A program made the translations under genes and the position numbers. A DNA stretch of 49,944 nucleotides from Anaerolineae bacterium (GTDB taxonomy: Bacteria; Chloroflexota; Anaerolineae; Anaerolineales; E44-bin32): NCBI GenBank assembly GCA_011174825.1, contig DUEZ01000086.1, positions 7,598-57,541 on the forward strand. Direction: 5' to 3'. Positions 33,728 through 41,945 of the stretch are shown here, piece by piece. The stretch's first letter is position 1; every line of letters begins with the position of its first letter. The notes beneath the pieces are model-generated. The model was not told the origin of the DNA, did not search any database, and was given only the letters and a program-made list of their open reading frames with translations.

Positions 33728-33752
33728 GTAGGGGTGGTTCGCGAACCGCCCC
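33728..33752. repeat. GTAGGGG-family palindrome with GGTTCGCGAACC core
   Basis: A slightly decayed copy of the same core as 16875-16902. Three different family members thus lie within 175 bp. Confidence 0.75.
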
Positions 33753-33829
33753 AACCTCATTTTAGATAAACCAAGGATACGGGCATACTATGGTGCTTCA
33801 TTGTGAGAAACCAAAGTCGTAGTCGACAA

Positions 33830-34075
33830 TCACTCCTCCACCTCGAAGTCGGTCTCCACATAACCCCCCGAGTCATCAGGAACGAGCTGCCGGAGCTTGA
33901 GTTCGGCTTGCTCAAGTAACTCACTGCAACGGGCTGATAGGGCTTGCCCGCGTTCAAACAGCGCCAGTGATTCCTCCAAAGCTAGCTCACCGGATTCGAG
34001 GCGTTCGACCAGGGCTTCCAATTCCTCGAAAGCCTGCTCATAGTTTAATTCTTCAGGTGGTTTGGCTTTGCTCAT
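33830..34075 (-). CDS. xseB: Exodeoxyribonuclease VII small subunit
   Basis: The 81-residue protein has the standard XseB pattern NYEQAFEELEALVERLESGELALEESLALFERGQALSARCSELLEQAELKL, two long helices. Several copies bind one XseA to form exonuclease VII, which degrades single-stranded DNA in both directions. An acidic tail (DDSGGYVETDFEVEE) closes it. I use the second of two adjacent ATGs because AGGAGGG touches the first. It lies 46 nt after xseA. Confidence 0.93.
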   Translation of the reverse strand: MSKAKPPEELNYEQAFEELEALVERLESGELALEESLALFERGQALSARCSELLEQAELKLRQLVPDDSGGYVETDFEVEE

Positions 34076-34124
34076 CATCCCTCCTGTTCACAAGCAACAT
34101 CCATCATGATGGAACATAAAACCC

Positions 34125-35378
34125 TCAGCCATCCTCATGCGGTTTGTCGATCTCTTCGGATGAGGTGACCTGAGCACCGAAAGAACCATCGCGCACGCGA
34201 ACATTGATCCCCTCATTGGGCTCCACCTGCCCGACCGAACGCACGACGGTTCCGTCCTTATCGCGTGTTACAACCGAATAACCCCGCGCCATCACGGCCG
34301 CGGGGCCGACGGCGCGCAATGTCTGGCTCAACCCTGCTACAGCCGCCTGGCGGAGTGCTAGTTGGTGTCGAATTGCGGCTTCGATGCGGTGCAACCCTTC
34401 ATCCACGCGTTGTTGTGCGTTGGCAACCTGCGCTCGCGGGGAAGTGAGTTGCAGCCTGACCACCCAATCGCGATACCCGCGGCGCAACTCTCGGAGATTG
34501 TCTTTGAATGCGCGTTCCAAGGCATTGCGCATCTCCACAAGCTCGTCGGCTAACACTTCCCGATCCGGGGTCGCGACCTCAGCCGCTGCCGACGGTGTGG
34601 GTGCACGAACATCGGCAACATAATCAGCGATGATGACATCCGTTTCGTGTCCGACCCCAGAGACCACCGGAGATTCTGACGCCGCGATCGCCCGTGCTAC
34701 CCCCTCGTCATTAAAAGCCCACAGATCTTCGATCGAACCCCCGCCCCGAACAAGCAAGATCACATCTGGTTGGCTGTAGGTGTTGAGCACAGCCAGCGCG
34801 GAGACGATTCCGCCTGGGGCCTCGTCCCCCTGCACTGGGGTTGGTGCCAAGATAACTTCCACCAGTGGGTACCGTCGACGAAGGACGTTAAGCACGTCGC
34901 GCAGCGCAGCCCCCGTAGGTGAGGTCACCACCCCGATCCGCTTTGGCCATGCTGGCAACGGTCGCTTACGTTCTGGATCGAAGAGGCCTTCCTCCTCAAG
35001 ACGGTCACGCAGGCGTATAAACTCCTCAAAAAGCGCGCCGATGCCTGCTGGGCGGATGTCATCAGCGTAAAGCTGGTACTGTCCGCCAGCTTCATAGACA
35101 CTGATGCGACCGTGCGCCTCGATCGCCTCTCCGTCACGTGGCAAGGCTGCCAAATCGGCGACTTCCGAGCGCCACATTACACAGCGCAGCGATGCCTCCG
35201 AATCCTTGAGCGTGAAATAGAGGTGGCCCGAGGATGGTCGTGAAACATTAAAGGCCTCCCCCATCACCCAAAGATCCTGCAGACGGTAATCCGTTTCGAG
35301 CGTCTGACGTACGTAGCGGGTCAAATCTACGACAGACCAGATCTTTGGTTCTAACCCAAATGCTTGAAAAAAGCTCAT
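34125..35378 (-). CDS. xseA: Exodeoxyribonuclease VII large subunit
   Basis: The 417-residue catalytic subunit has an N-terminal OB fold (VVDLTRYVRQTLETDYRLQDLWVMGEAFN, SGHLYFTLKDSEASLRCVMW), then the nuclease core PKRIGVVTSPTGAALRDVLNVLRRRYPLVEVILAPTPVQGDEAP, VRGGGSIEDLWAFNDE and SGVGHETDVIIADYVADVRAPTPSAAAE, and a helical C-terminus. It degrades single-stranded DNA in repair. I start at the ATG at 35378, since the longer TTG frame (35414) runs through the -35 and -10 boxes. With the -10 ending seven bases before the ATG, the message would be leaderless. It forms an operon with xseB. Confidence 0.94.
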   Translation of the reverse strand: MSFFQAFGLEPKIWSVVDLTRYVRQTLETDYRLQDLWVMGEAFNVSRPSSGHLYFTLKDSEASLRCVMWRSEVADLAALPRDGEAIEAHGRISVYEAGGQYQLYADDIRPAGIGALFEEFIRLRDRLEEEGLFDPERKRPLPAWPKRIGVVTSPTGAALRDVLNVLRRRYPLVEVILAPTPVQGDEAPGGIVSALAVLNTYSQPDVILLVRGGGSIEDLWAFNDEGVARAIAASESPVVSGVGHETDVIIADYVADVRAPTPSAAAEVATPDREVLADELVEMRNALERAFKDNLRELRRGYRDWVVRLQLTSPRAQVANAQQRVDEGLHRIEAAIRHQLALRQAAVAGLSQTLRAVGPAAVMARGYSVVTRDKDGTVVRSVGQVEPNEGINVRVRDGSFGAQVTSSEEIDKPHEDG

Positions 35379-35385
35379 TAAACGA

Positions 35386-35414
35386 AGCATACTCAACGTA
35401 AACTTGGCTGTCAA
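35386..35414 (-). promoter_or_regulatory. Promoter of xseAB giving a leaderless mRNA
   Basis: Minus strand: perfect -35 TTGACA (35414-35409), 17-bp spacer, -10 TATGCT (35391-35386). Seven bases then lead to the A of the xseA ATG, exactly where transcription should begin. Confidence 0.78.
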
Positions 35415-35626
35415 CTGGGGAGTATAATGGGGTGCGTCTCATGAAATGTCCTAGCTGTTGAAGAATTGGAGGTCGTGGTGAGGCTTTCAGCGCCCCATAT
35501 TCGATGTACAGCTAAGGTAGGGGAACCAGAGATCTGAAGCACCTTGATCACAAGCATTTGCTGCTTTTGATTGAAAGCGCTGCAGGTCGGAATGGGTGGG
35601 GTGGCCATCCGACGAGGGAGCGAACC

Positions 35627-36145
35627 ATGCAGCCGGAAGAGAATGCCGGGAGACAACAGGAGATGGATGAAGCTATTGAGGTAGTATTAGGCCAAGCTCT
35701 GCGTCAAAGGGGATGGACCCTCGCGGTGGCCGAATCATGTACCGGCGGTTTACTCGGCCATAGGATCACAAACGTTCCCGGCTCATCGGAATATTTCTTG
35801 GGCGGGGTCGTCGCCTACGCTTATGAGGCGAAGGAACGGCTTCTGGGTGTCGAACACAACACTCTCTATAAACACGGCGCAGTCAGCCGGGAGACAGCGC
35901 TCGAGATGGCGCGCGGTGCTCGCGGCGCATTCGGTGCCGATGTTGGCCTGTCCGTAACGGGTATCGCCGGTCCCGCAGGTGGGCTACCAGAAAAACCGGT
36001 AGGGTTAACTTGGGTTGCGGTAAGCATACGGGAGGGGGAGTGGGCCGAAAATTATCTCTTCGAAGGCGATCGCCATGCCAACAAAGTTCAATCCGCCGAG
36101 AGCGCCATGGGGTTGCTGCAAAAGGTCCTTGAGGAAATGACTTGA
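35627..36145 (+). CDS. pncC: Nicotinamide-nucleotide amidohydrolase (CinA C-terminal domain)
   Basis: The 172-residue protein is a stand-alone CinA C-terminal domain. It shows AVAESCTGGLLGHRITNVPGSSEYFLGGVVAYAYEAKERLLGV at about 29-71, HGAVSRETALEMARGAR and LSVTGIAGPAGGLPEKPVGLTWVAV. The enzyme hydrolyses nicotinamide mononucleotide to nicotinic acid mononucleotide and ammonia, recycling NAD. The N-terminal CinA domain is absent. The ATG at 35627 has GAGGGAG six bases before it; the longer frame from 35558 lacks a site. The next gene overlaps by 4 nt. Confidence 0.92.
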   Translation: MQPEENAGRQQEMDEAIEVVLGQALRQRGWTLAVAESCTGGLLGHRITNVPGSSEYFLGGVVAYAYEAKERLLGVEHNTLYKHGAVSRETALEMARGARGAFGADVGLSVTGIAGPAGGLPEKPVGLTWVAVSIREGEWAENYLFEGDRHANKVQSAESAMGLLQKVLEEMT

Positions 36146-36393
36146 GCGAGATCATCGCTGTCGAGGCGCGGTTCGAGGTCGACGGTACCATCCGCCCGCT
36201 GGCCTTTTTCCGGCGCGGCAAGCGGCACCGGGTGACTTCGCTCGGACGACAGTGGGAGCAGGGGGACGAGCGGCACTTTTTGGTGATGACACCCAGCGAG
36301 CAAGTTTACGAGCTTGTGTATCAAGCAAGTGAAGGCTGCTGGAAGCTACAGCGGCAGCCCGAGGATTTTCGACCACCACGGCGTGTGGTGTAA
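36142..36393 (+). CDS. Small DUF6504-like protein
   Basis: The 83-residue protein reads VEARFEVDGTIRPLAFFRRGKRHRVTSLGRQWEQGDERHFLVMTPSEQVYELVYQASEGCWKLQR, a small beta-rich fold with the layout of DUF6504 (strand, xGxxRPLxFxxxGxxxxV, W, then yELxxxxxxxWxL). The function of that family is not known. Its TTG start overlaps the pncC stop and has GAGG seven bases upstream, so it is translationally coupled. Family assignment is from memory of the pattern and is moderately sure. Confidence 0.65.
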   Translation: MSEIIAVEARFEVDGTIRPLAFFRRGKRHRVTSLGRQWEQGDERHFLVMTPSEQVYELVYQASEGCWKLQRQPEDFRPPRRVV

Positions 36394-36430
36394 ATCGTAC
36401 AAGTAGCTTTATCTTCTAGTATAAGAGGCC

Positions 36431-36780
36431 TTCCTCCCCCTCTCCCTACCAGGGAGAGGGGGGGTGAGGGTAGATTTTGTCCCTCAAGCTCCCCTCACCC
36501 TAACCCTCTCCCCACAGGGGAGAGGGAATTTTTTCTCCCTATCCCTTTTAGGGAGAGAGCGGGGTGAGGGTAGATTTTGTCCCTCAAGTTCCCCTCATCC
36601 TAATCCTCTCCCCACAGGGGAGAGGGGATTTTTTCTCCCTCTCCCTTTTAGGGAGAGGGCGGGGTGAGGGTGAATGCAACGGCTTGTCTGCCCCTCATCT
36701 TTACCATGAAGAAGGCCCGGCTCCCACGCCCGACCAATTTTTCCCCCCTCCATTTTAGGGAACGGGCAGAGGTGAGGGGG
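36431..36780. repeat. Tandem CTCTCCC-type repeats with exact 100-bp period
   Basis: Three units run head to tail. The word GGGGTGAGGGT recurs at 36461, 36561 and 36661, and TAGATTTTGTCCCTCAAG at 36471 and 36571, so the period is exactly 100 bp. Each unit has the two hairpins seen in the copy at 3847-3943. The third unit carries an alternative right half with GGCTCCCACGCCCGACCAATT, which also occurs in the block at 46041-46246. This fills most of the gap between 36393 and 37079. Confidence 0.88.
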
Positions 36781-36812
36781 TGATAAGTTAGGTTGGGTCA
36801 AGGACAGATCAA

Positions 36813-36868
36813 TTTTGGAGTGCGCAAGCTCTGCTTGCCCCCAAAAGCAGAGCTTTTGGACTCCATAC
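36813..36868. repeat. AAGCTCTGCTT inverted repeat
   Basis: Arms AAGCTCTGCTT (36826-36836) and AAGCAGAGCTT (36845-36855) are exact complements, with outer arms TTGGAGT and ACTCCA. Likely another dispersed hairpin element. Confidence 0.65.
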
Positions 36869-36915
36869 TCAATAACTCAAATGTAGCTTAAAAGTGGTGT
36901 ATGTGGTCAGGCACT

Positions 36916-36998
36916 CACCCTCACCCTAACCCTCTCCCCAAAGGGGCGAGCGGATCCCTTCCTCCCCCTCTCCCTTTTAGGGAGAGACCATGGTGAGC
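36916..36998. repeat. CTCTCCC-type repeat, copy in opposite order
   Basis: CACCCTCACCCTAACCCTC, CCCCAAAGGGG and then CCCTCTCCCTTTTAGGGAGAG are the right and left halves of the family in swapped order, ending ATGGTGAGCGTGAG. Confidence 0.75.
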
Positions 36999-37024
36999 GT
37001 GAGTGCGATAAGCCATCAGATAAT

Positions 37025-37057
37025 TAACAAAAGGGGCCGTTCTAAAGGACGGCCCCT
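37025..37057 (-). terminator. Rho-independent terminator of the primary sigma factor gene
   Basis: Minus strand: GGGGCCGT, 8-nt loop, ACGGCCCC, then TTTTGTTAATT. It begins 22 bp after the stop codon. Confidence 0.85.
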
Positions 37058-37078
37058 CTAAGCGATAGGGTTCTCAAG

Positions 37079-38254
37079 CTACCCCAAATAATCCCTAAGC
37101 TGGCGTGCTCGACGCGGGTGACGAAGACGGCGCAAGGCTTTCCCTTCAATTTGTCGGATGCGTTCGCGCGTCAAGCCAAATTTCTGACCGACCTCCTCCA
37201 ATGTATAAGGACGTCCATTCTGCAAACCAAAACGCAACCTGAGGATGCGGGCCTCGCGCGGGCTCAGGGAGGAAAGCACCTCCTCGACCTTATCGCGCAG
37301 TAGATTCTGATAAGCAGTTTGGGTGGGTGTCGGCGTGGTTTCGTCCTCGACGAAGGACCCCAATTCGGTGTCCTCTTCCTCACCAACCGGGCTCTCTAGA
37401 GACAGCGGCCGCCAGGAGACACGCATCATCCACTGAACCTTACGCGAGTCAACGCCCATTGTGGTCCCGATTTCCTCAGGAGTCGGTTTGCGGCCCAAAT
37501 CCTGCTCGAGTTGGCGAGCGATCTTGTACAGCCGACGGATGCGATCAGACATATGGACCGGAACCCGAATGGTACGGCCTTGATCAGCGATGGAGCGCGT
37601 GATCGTTTGGCGAATCCACCAGGTAGCATATGTGCTGAAGCGGTAGCCGCGATGATAATCAAATTTCTCGACCGCCTTCATCAAGCCCAGGTTGCCTTCT
37701 TGGATCAAGTCGAGGAAGGGCACTCCACGGCCCATATATCGCTTGGCGATGCTGACCACCAGACGGGTGTTGGCTTTGATCAGATGATCGCGGGCCGCGC
37801 GTGCGTCCTGCACGTGACTCTGAAGGTCATTTCGCTCTTTTACTGAGCAATTACCGTCGAGTTTAAAAAGCCGATCTTCGGCTTCCTTACCGCGTTCGAT
37901 ACGCGTGGCAAGGTCAACTTCCTCATCAATGTTGAGGAGCGGAACGCGGGCCATCTCCTTCAGATAAAGACCTACGGTGTCGTCACTCGAGATGGCGCTG
38001 AGGTCAAATGTGTAGGGGTCATCGGGTTCGGTCTCCACCCGCATATGAGGTGGCACTTGTGAAATGTCCTCATAGACCTCGATGCCAGCGCTGCGGAAGA
38101 AAGCCTGCAGGCGTTCCATGCGCTCCTCAGCATCTTCGGTCTCGGGGAAGACGGTGATGATGTCCTCCGTGGTTATGTAGCCTTGGTAATCGCCCTTCTC
38201 GATTAACCTTGCGAAGGCTTCTCGTTTCTCCCACCTTTTCGCCGAAGCACTCAT
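37079..38254 (-). CDS. rpoD: Primary (group 1/2) RNA polymerase sigma factor
   Basis: The 391-residue protein has a sigma 1.1-like N-terminus (about 12-60, KGDYQGYITTEDIITVFP), region 1.2 (DDTVGLYLKEMARVPLLNIDEEVDLATRIERG, about 90-121), region 2 (RLVVSIAKRYMGRGVPFLDLIQEGNLGLMKAVEKFDYHRGYRFSTYATWWIRQTITRSI), region 3 and region 4 (LSPREARILRLRFGLQNGRPYTLEEVGQKFGLTRERIRQIEGKALRRLRHP). These are the marks of the RpoD/SigA group, directing housekeeping transcription from TTGACA/TATAAT promoters such as those seen here. The presence of the 1.1-like region argues for the primary sigma rather than a paralogue. ATG has AGGAGG six bases upstream. It lies 71 nt after the DUF177 gene. Confidence 0.92.
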   Translation of the reverse strand: MSASAKRWEKREAFARLIEKGDYQGYITTEDIITVFPETEDAEERMERLQAFFRSAGIEVYEDISQVPPHMRVETEPDDPYTFDLSAISSDDTVGLYLKEMARVPLLNIDEEVDLATRIERGKEAEDRLFKLDGNCSVKERNDLQSHVQDARAARDHLIKANTRLVVSIAKRYMGRGVPFLDLIQEGNLGLMKAVEKFDYHRGYRFSTYATWWIRQTITRSIADQGRTIRVPVHMSDRIRRLYKIARQLEQDLGRKPTPEEIGTTMGVDSRKVQWMMRVSWRPLSLESPVGEEEDTELGSFVEDETTPTPTQTAYQNLLRDKVEEVLSSLSPREARILRLRFGLQNGRPYTLEEVGQKFGLTRERIRQIEGKALRRLRHPRRARQLRDYLG

Positions 38255-38325
38255 CCATACCCTCCTAAAAGCAACTCGTCCAAAGATTTCATCACGGGGG
38301 TGGATTTTTCTGATCTTCCTCCTAA

Positions 38326-38874
38326 CTATTCCTCTTCTGACAAGAGCGACTTTAAAGCCGCCAGCCGCGGATCAATTTCAGCCGGTTCGTGGTCGCAGAC
38401 GGTCTCGTTTAAGTTACCTCCACACACGGCGCAAAAACCCTTACAATCCGCATGGCAGAGCGGCTGAATGGGGATGTCCAATAATAAGTATTCCCTGATA
38501 AGTGGATTAAAATCTAGGTTTCCATCTTCGGGGATGCTCAAGGTTGGTTCACCCTCTTGAAGCGGGGGGTAATGGAACAAGTCATTAAGATCGACGGTCA
38601 AGAGCTGGTCGAAGGTCGACAGACATCGCACGCAATCGAGGCTGATCCGTGCCTGCAAGTGACCCTGCGCGTACACCCCTTGGGCGGTTCGTGTCAGTTG
38701 AATCGAACCGCGCAGCCCCGTGACATCTACATCTTCACCCACGCGGATTGAGGGGTGATCAAAATCAAAATTGCGGCTATAGCCGACATTCTTGTGGAGC
38801 AAGAAACCGACATTGAGCCGCAACGGATGACGGCTTTTATTCAGGAATGCACCGCCTGGCAACCGAGTTTCCAA
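38326..38874 (-). CDS. DUF177 (YceD-family) protein
   Basis: The 182-residue protein shows the family layout: PLRLNVGFLLHKNVGYSRNFDFD near the start, ISLDCVRCLSTFDQLLTVDLNDLF at about 76-99 and a C-terminal cysteine set IQPLCHADCKGFCAVCGGNLN at about 136-156. DUF177/YceD is linked to 23S rRNA and 50S assembly and normally precedes rpmF. Here rpmF is absent and the primary sigma gene follows. The start is uncertain: TTG at 38874 is only six bases from the expected transcription start; a TTG at 38862 has GGAAA before it. The promoter is excellent. Confidence 0.82.
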   Translation of the reverse strand: METRLPGGAFLNKSRHPLRLNVGFLLHKNVGYSRNFDFDHPSIRVGEDVDVTGLRGSIQLTRTAQGVYAQGHLQARISLDCVRCLSTFDQLLTVDLNDLFHYPPLQEGEPTLSIPEDGNLDFNPLIREYLLLDIPIQPLCHADCKGFCAVCGGNLNETVCDHEPAEIDPRLAALKSLLSEEE

Positions 38875-38886
38875 AAAATCGCCCGC

Positions 38887-38915
38887 ATTATAACATAGTT
38901 AGAATCGAAGGTCAA
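38887..38915 (-). promoter_or_regulatory. Promoter of the DUF177 - sigma factor operon
   Basis: Minus strand: -35 TTGACC (38915-38910), 17-bp spacer, extended -10 TGTTATAAT with hexamer at 38892-38887. Confidence 0.82.
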
Positions 38916-39051
38916 GAAAAGTTATTAGTACTAAACATAATTTACATGATTCTGGCCTCATAGCCCAATATGTGGGTATATGTTACAGTTCCTACCTACA
39001 ATTTGGATACAAGTACTGTGCGAGTAGCCATAGCCCGGGAGGTTAAAAAGT

Positions 39052-39657
39052 ATGCAAAAATTGATGATCGCCAGCGGTAATCCGGGGAAACAACATGAGC
39101 TGCGCGCCCTGCTGGACATCCCCGGGTTGACCCTCCTTGACCCCTCATCATTAGAAGGTAACCTCCAGATAAGTGAAAAAGGCGAAGATTACGCCTCCAA
39201 CGCGAAGTTGAAAGCCTCAGCTTACGCCCGTGCCAGTGGGATGTGGGCCCTCGCGGACGATTCCGGATTAGAGGTTGATGTCCTCGAGGGCGCACCCGGT
39301 CCACGATCGGCGCGGCTAGGCGCCCCGCACCTCTCCGACGCGGGCCGTCGCCAGATACTCCTCCAAATGCTTCACCCCCACCCTCGACCGTGGAGGGCCC
39401 GCTTCCGCTCCGTTGTCGCGCTCGCCAGCCTAGATGGAATGATCGATCTCGCTGAAGGGATCTGTTCGGGCGAGATCATCGCCGAAGAACGCGGCACAGG
39501 CGGCTTCGGCTACGATCCGATTTTTCTCATCTCTGGAACGGATCGCACCATGGCAGAGCTCAGCATGGCGGAAAAGAATCAACTCAGTCACCGGGCAAGG
39601 GCGATTGAGGCTTTGATGCCGATATTGAAGAGAAGATTGGGATTGGAGAGGAAATAA
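39052..39657 (+). CDS. rdgB: Non-canonical purine NTP pyrophosphatase (ITPase family)
   Basis: The 201-residue protein removes dITP, ITP and XTP by hydrolysis to the monophosphate, guarding DNA and RNA. Motifs are IASGNPGKQHELRALL (7-22), YASNAKLKASAYA, ALADDSGLEVDVLEGAPGPRSAR (about 67-89) and GTGGFGYDPIFL (about 148-159), ending MAEKNQLSHRARAI. The usual SARYAG...N loop is shortened to SARLGAPHLSDAG, a mild deviation. GGAGG precedes the ATG. It is divergent from DUF177 and ends at a repeat-like hairpin shared with the hydrolase gene. Confidence 0.94.
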   Translation: MQKLMIASGNPGKQHELRALLDIPGLTLLDPSSLEGNLQISEKGEDYASNAKLKASAYARASGMWALADDSGLEVDVLEGAPGPRSARLGAPHLSDAGRRQILLQMLHPHPRPWRARFRSVVALASLDGMIDLAEGICSGEIIAEERGTGGFGYDPIFLISGTDRTMAELSMAEKNQLSHRARAIEALMPILKRRLGLERK

Positions 39658-39658
39658 A

Positions 39659-39741
39659 CAGGGATTAGGGATTGGGGATCAGGGATTAGGCAGGTGGCTA
39701 TCTTCAGTCGGAAATCCTGATCCCTGTTCCCTGATCCCTTT
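39659..39741. repeat. GGGATTAGGGATT-type inverted repeat between convergent genes
   Basis: AGGGATTGGGGATCAGGGAT on the left is roughly complementary to ATCCCTGTTCCCTGATCCC on the right, followed by TTTTATTC. It may act as the shared terminator of rdgB and the hydrolase gene. Confidence 0.55.
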
Positions 39742-39770
39742 TATTCGAGTCTCGAGTAGGATGGGATTCC

Positions 39771-40538
39771 TCACCCATAAACCTCATCCATAAATTCCTT
39801 CACGGCCTGGGCCACCTCCCCCGGCTGCTCAAGCATCACCATGTGACCCGCACTTTCAACGGTTACCATGCGCGCACCAGGGATGCTCTCCGCCAGGAAA
39901 CGGCTGTACTTCAGCGGCGTTAATTGGTCCTCGGTTCCACATATCACCAGCGTCGGGACGTTAATCTCACGCAATCGATCCATCACGTCAAACTGATCAC
40001 AAGCTAGAAAATCCCCATGGAGCACTTCGGGCCGCGTCTCGGACATTCGCGCTCGCGCCAACTCAACCATACGCGAGGGCGCCTGAGGGCTGATGGCGTA
40101 AGATACAACGAGATCGATCGCCTCACGGAAGGTCTCCGGGTCGGATGTCATCTCGAGGATCGTTGGGTGTACCCGAAGGCGCCCTCCTGTCCCCACCAAG
40201 ATCAGGGCCGCAACTCTTGCCGGCTGGTCCAACGCCATGGTCAACGATATCGCCCCCCCCATGGAATGACCAACGAACACCCCCGTATCCAAACCTGTGG
40301 AGTCCATCCAGGCGCATAGACCTTCGACATAACCCTCAATCGTCCGCATCCCTTCACCGAGCGATCCTCCGTGACCTGGCAGATCGAGGCCGAAGACCCG
40401 CTCCCCCTCTAATCTGCGGAGATCAGGTGCCCAATGCAATCGGCTCCCGCCGGCTCCATGAATCAAGATCAGCGGCGGACGCTTTTCTGGTGGTTCTCCG
40501 CCGCTGTGCTCGCTATACGATAGTTCAGCTTCGCTCAC
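39771..40538 (-). CDS. Alpha/beta hydrolase
   Basis: The 255-residue enzyme has the oxyanion region LILIHGAGGSRLHW (about 23-36), the nucleophile elbow VGHSMGG (about 89-95), the acid in CGTEDQLTP and the His in SAGHMVMLEQP. These form the Ser-Asp-His triad of esterases, lactonases and related enzymes. The substrate is not identifiable. The GTG start is only 4 nt after the trxB stop, so it is co-transcribed with thioredoxin reductase. Confidence 0.88.
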   Translation of the reverse strand: MSEAELSYSEHSGGEPPEKRPPLILIHGAGGSRLHWAPDLRRLEGERVFGLDLPGHGGSLGEGMRTIEGYVEGLCAWMDSTGLDTGVFVGHSMGGAISLTMALDQPARVAALILVGTGGRLRVHPTILEMTSDPETFREAIDLVVSYAISPQAPSRMVELARARMSETRPEVLHGDFLACDQFDVMDRLREINVPTLVICGTEDQLTPLKYSRFLAESIPGARMVTVESAGHMVMLEQPGEVAQAVKEFMDEVYG

Positions 40539-40542
40539 GTCT

Positions 40543-41466
40543 TTATTCCTGCTCCTCTAGCCAACGCTCGGTCATCATCGCCGCCGCACACCCCTGACCG
40601 ACTGAGGTGGCGATCTGGCGGAAGATCGAGTCTTGGACCTCGCCGGCAGCGAAAACACCCGGCACACTGGCCGCCATGTGAGCATCGGTGATGATATAGT
40701 TACGCTCGTCCATCTCCAACTGCCCCTCGAAAATGGAGGTGTTCGGGTAATGGCCGATGTAGATAAAAATCCCATCCGTCGCTAACTCGCTGGTCTCGTC
40801 GGTCTTAACATTGCGGGTACGTACGGCTTCCACCTTGCCGTCCCCCACGATCTCTTCAACCACCGTGTCCCAGATGAAGTTGATCTTCTCGTTGGCAAAG
40901 GCACGTTTCTTGAGCGTTTCACCGGCCCGCAGTTCATCTCGTCGATGGATAACCTTTACCGAACTGGCAAAACGAGTGAGGAACAGAGCTTCTTCGATGG
41001 CGCTGTCCCCTCCCCCAACCACCACGACATCCTTGTCGCGGAAGAAGAAACCATCACAGGTAGCACAGAACGATACACCGCGCCCAATCATCTCTTCTTC
41101 GCCCGGCACACCCAGCCTATGTGGGGACGCGCCCACGCAGACAATGACCGATTCCGCTTCGAAGGTGTCGCCGTGGGTCTTTACGCTGAAGGGGGATCCA
41201 TCCTTGAAATTGACTTCCGTGACCTCGTCGATCAAGACGCGGGCGCCAAATTTTTCGGCCTGCTTCTGCATAAATTGCACCAATTCTGGTCCCGTGATCC
41301 CCTCTGGGAAACCGGGGTAATTCTCCACTTCGTTGGTGATCGAGATTTGACCGCCAAGTTCACTCCCAGATATGAGCAACGGGTTGAGCATGGCGCGGGC
41401 GGTATAAAGTGCCGCTGTCAGACCCGCTGGCCCCGAGCCGATGACGATGACTTTCTCTTTCTGCAT
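40543..41466 (-). CDS. trxB: Thioredoxin-disulfide reductase
   Basis: The 307-residue flavoenzyme has the FAD motif [17 protein letters not shown] (about 9-25), the redox pair CATC at about 136-139 ([14 protein letters not shown]), the NADPH motif [16 protein letters not shown] and the C-terminal FAD segment [28 protein letters not shown]. It passes electrons from NADPH to thioredoxin. The AGEV has Glu where AGD is common, a small change near FAD. ATG follows GAGGGATAG. It sits between a zinc-ribbon gene and the hydrolase gene in one operon. Confidence 0.95.
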   Translation of the reverse strand: MQKEKVIVIGSGPAGLTAALYTARAMLNPLLISGSELGGQISITNEVENYPGFPEGITGPELVQFMQKQAEKFGARVLIDEVTEVNFKDGSPFSVKTHGDTFEAESVIVCVGASPHRLGVPGEEEMIGRGVSFCATCDGFFFRDKDVVVVGGGDSAIEEALFLTRFASSVKVIHRRDELRAGETLKKRAFANEKINFIWDTVVEEIVGDGKVEAVRTRNVKTDETSELATDGIFIYIGHYPNTSIFEGQLEMDERNYIITDAHMAASVPGVFAAGEVQDSIFRQIATSVGQGCAAAMMTERWLEEQE

Positions 41467-41494
41467 CTATCCCTCGCTTACGAAAAGTATCCTT

Positions 41495-41728
41495 TCAATC
41501 TTGCTCAATGAGCTTCGTTATCTGGGTTACCGAATGTTGTAACCACCACAGCGGTGCCCGCGTCCGGACCATGCCGCTATCGATCAATGGGCGACGACAG
41601 GGATTGTCTGGTTTACCCGGACAACAATACAAACGCTCCGTCCCGCACTCTGGACAGGAACCGGGCGAATCACCGGGCGTTAAACAACCTGGGCAGAGAT
41701 AAAACTCAACAACATCACCATTACCCAT
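41495..41728 (-). CDS. Small zinc-ribbon protein
   Basis: The 77-residue protein has a cysteine-rich front half: CPGC (12-15), CPECG (about 25-29), then CCPG and NPC, giving two or more possible zinc sites. Its rear half has VRTRAPLWWLQHSVTQITKLIEQ, a single helix. I do not recognise a family. The ATG at 41728 has an AGGAGG seven bases upstream, strongly supporting translation. It lies 28 nt before trxB, so it may be a redox-sensitive partner or simply a hitch-hiker. Confidence 0.7.
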   Translation of the reverse strand: MGNGDVVEFYLCPGCLTPGDSPGSCPECGTERLYCCPGKPDNPCRRPLIDSGMVRTRAPLWWLQHSVTQITKLIEQD

Positions 41729-41945
41729 AACATACCTCCTACATCGCACGCTCTCATTTTAAGCGACACGCCATCGTGAAGCAATGTTAGCCCAATTACA
41801 TAAATCTGAAATACCGATGTTTGCCTTAAGCACCCTGTGCCCCTACCTTGACATCCTCTGAGTGCATTAAAAAACGGTGATGAGCAGGGAGAGGGACTGT
41901 CTCAAAAGCGGTACCCAAGCAGGGCAGTGTAGCGCCTGCAGCATC

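Noticed and set aside
36464..36758. Open frames giving LTLTLSPQGRG and SPHPNPLPTGERG peptides (also at 3663-3956)
   Set aside because: These are translations of the CTCTCCC-type non-coding repeats, a well-known source of spurious proteins.
36431..36780. Possible CRISPR array
   Set aside because: The 100-bp units are near-identical over most of their length, with no short repeat plus unique spacer structure and no cas genes.
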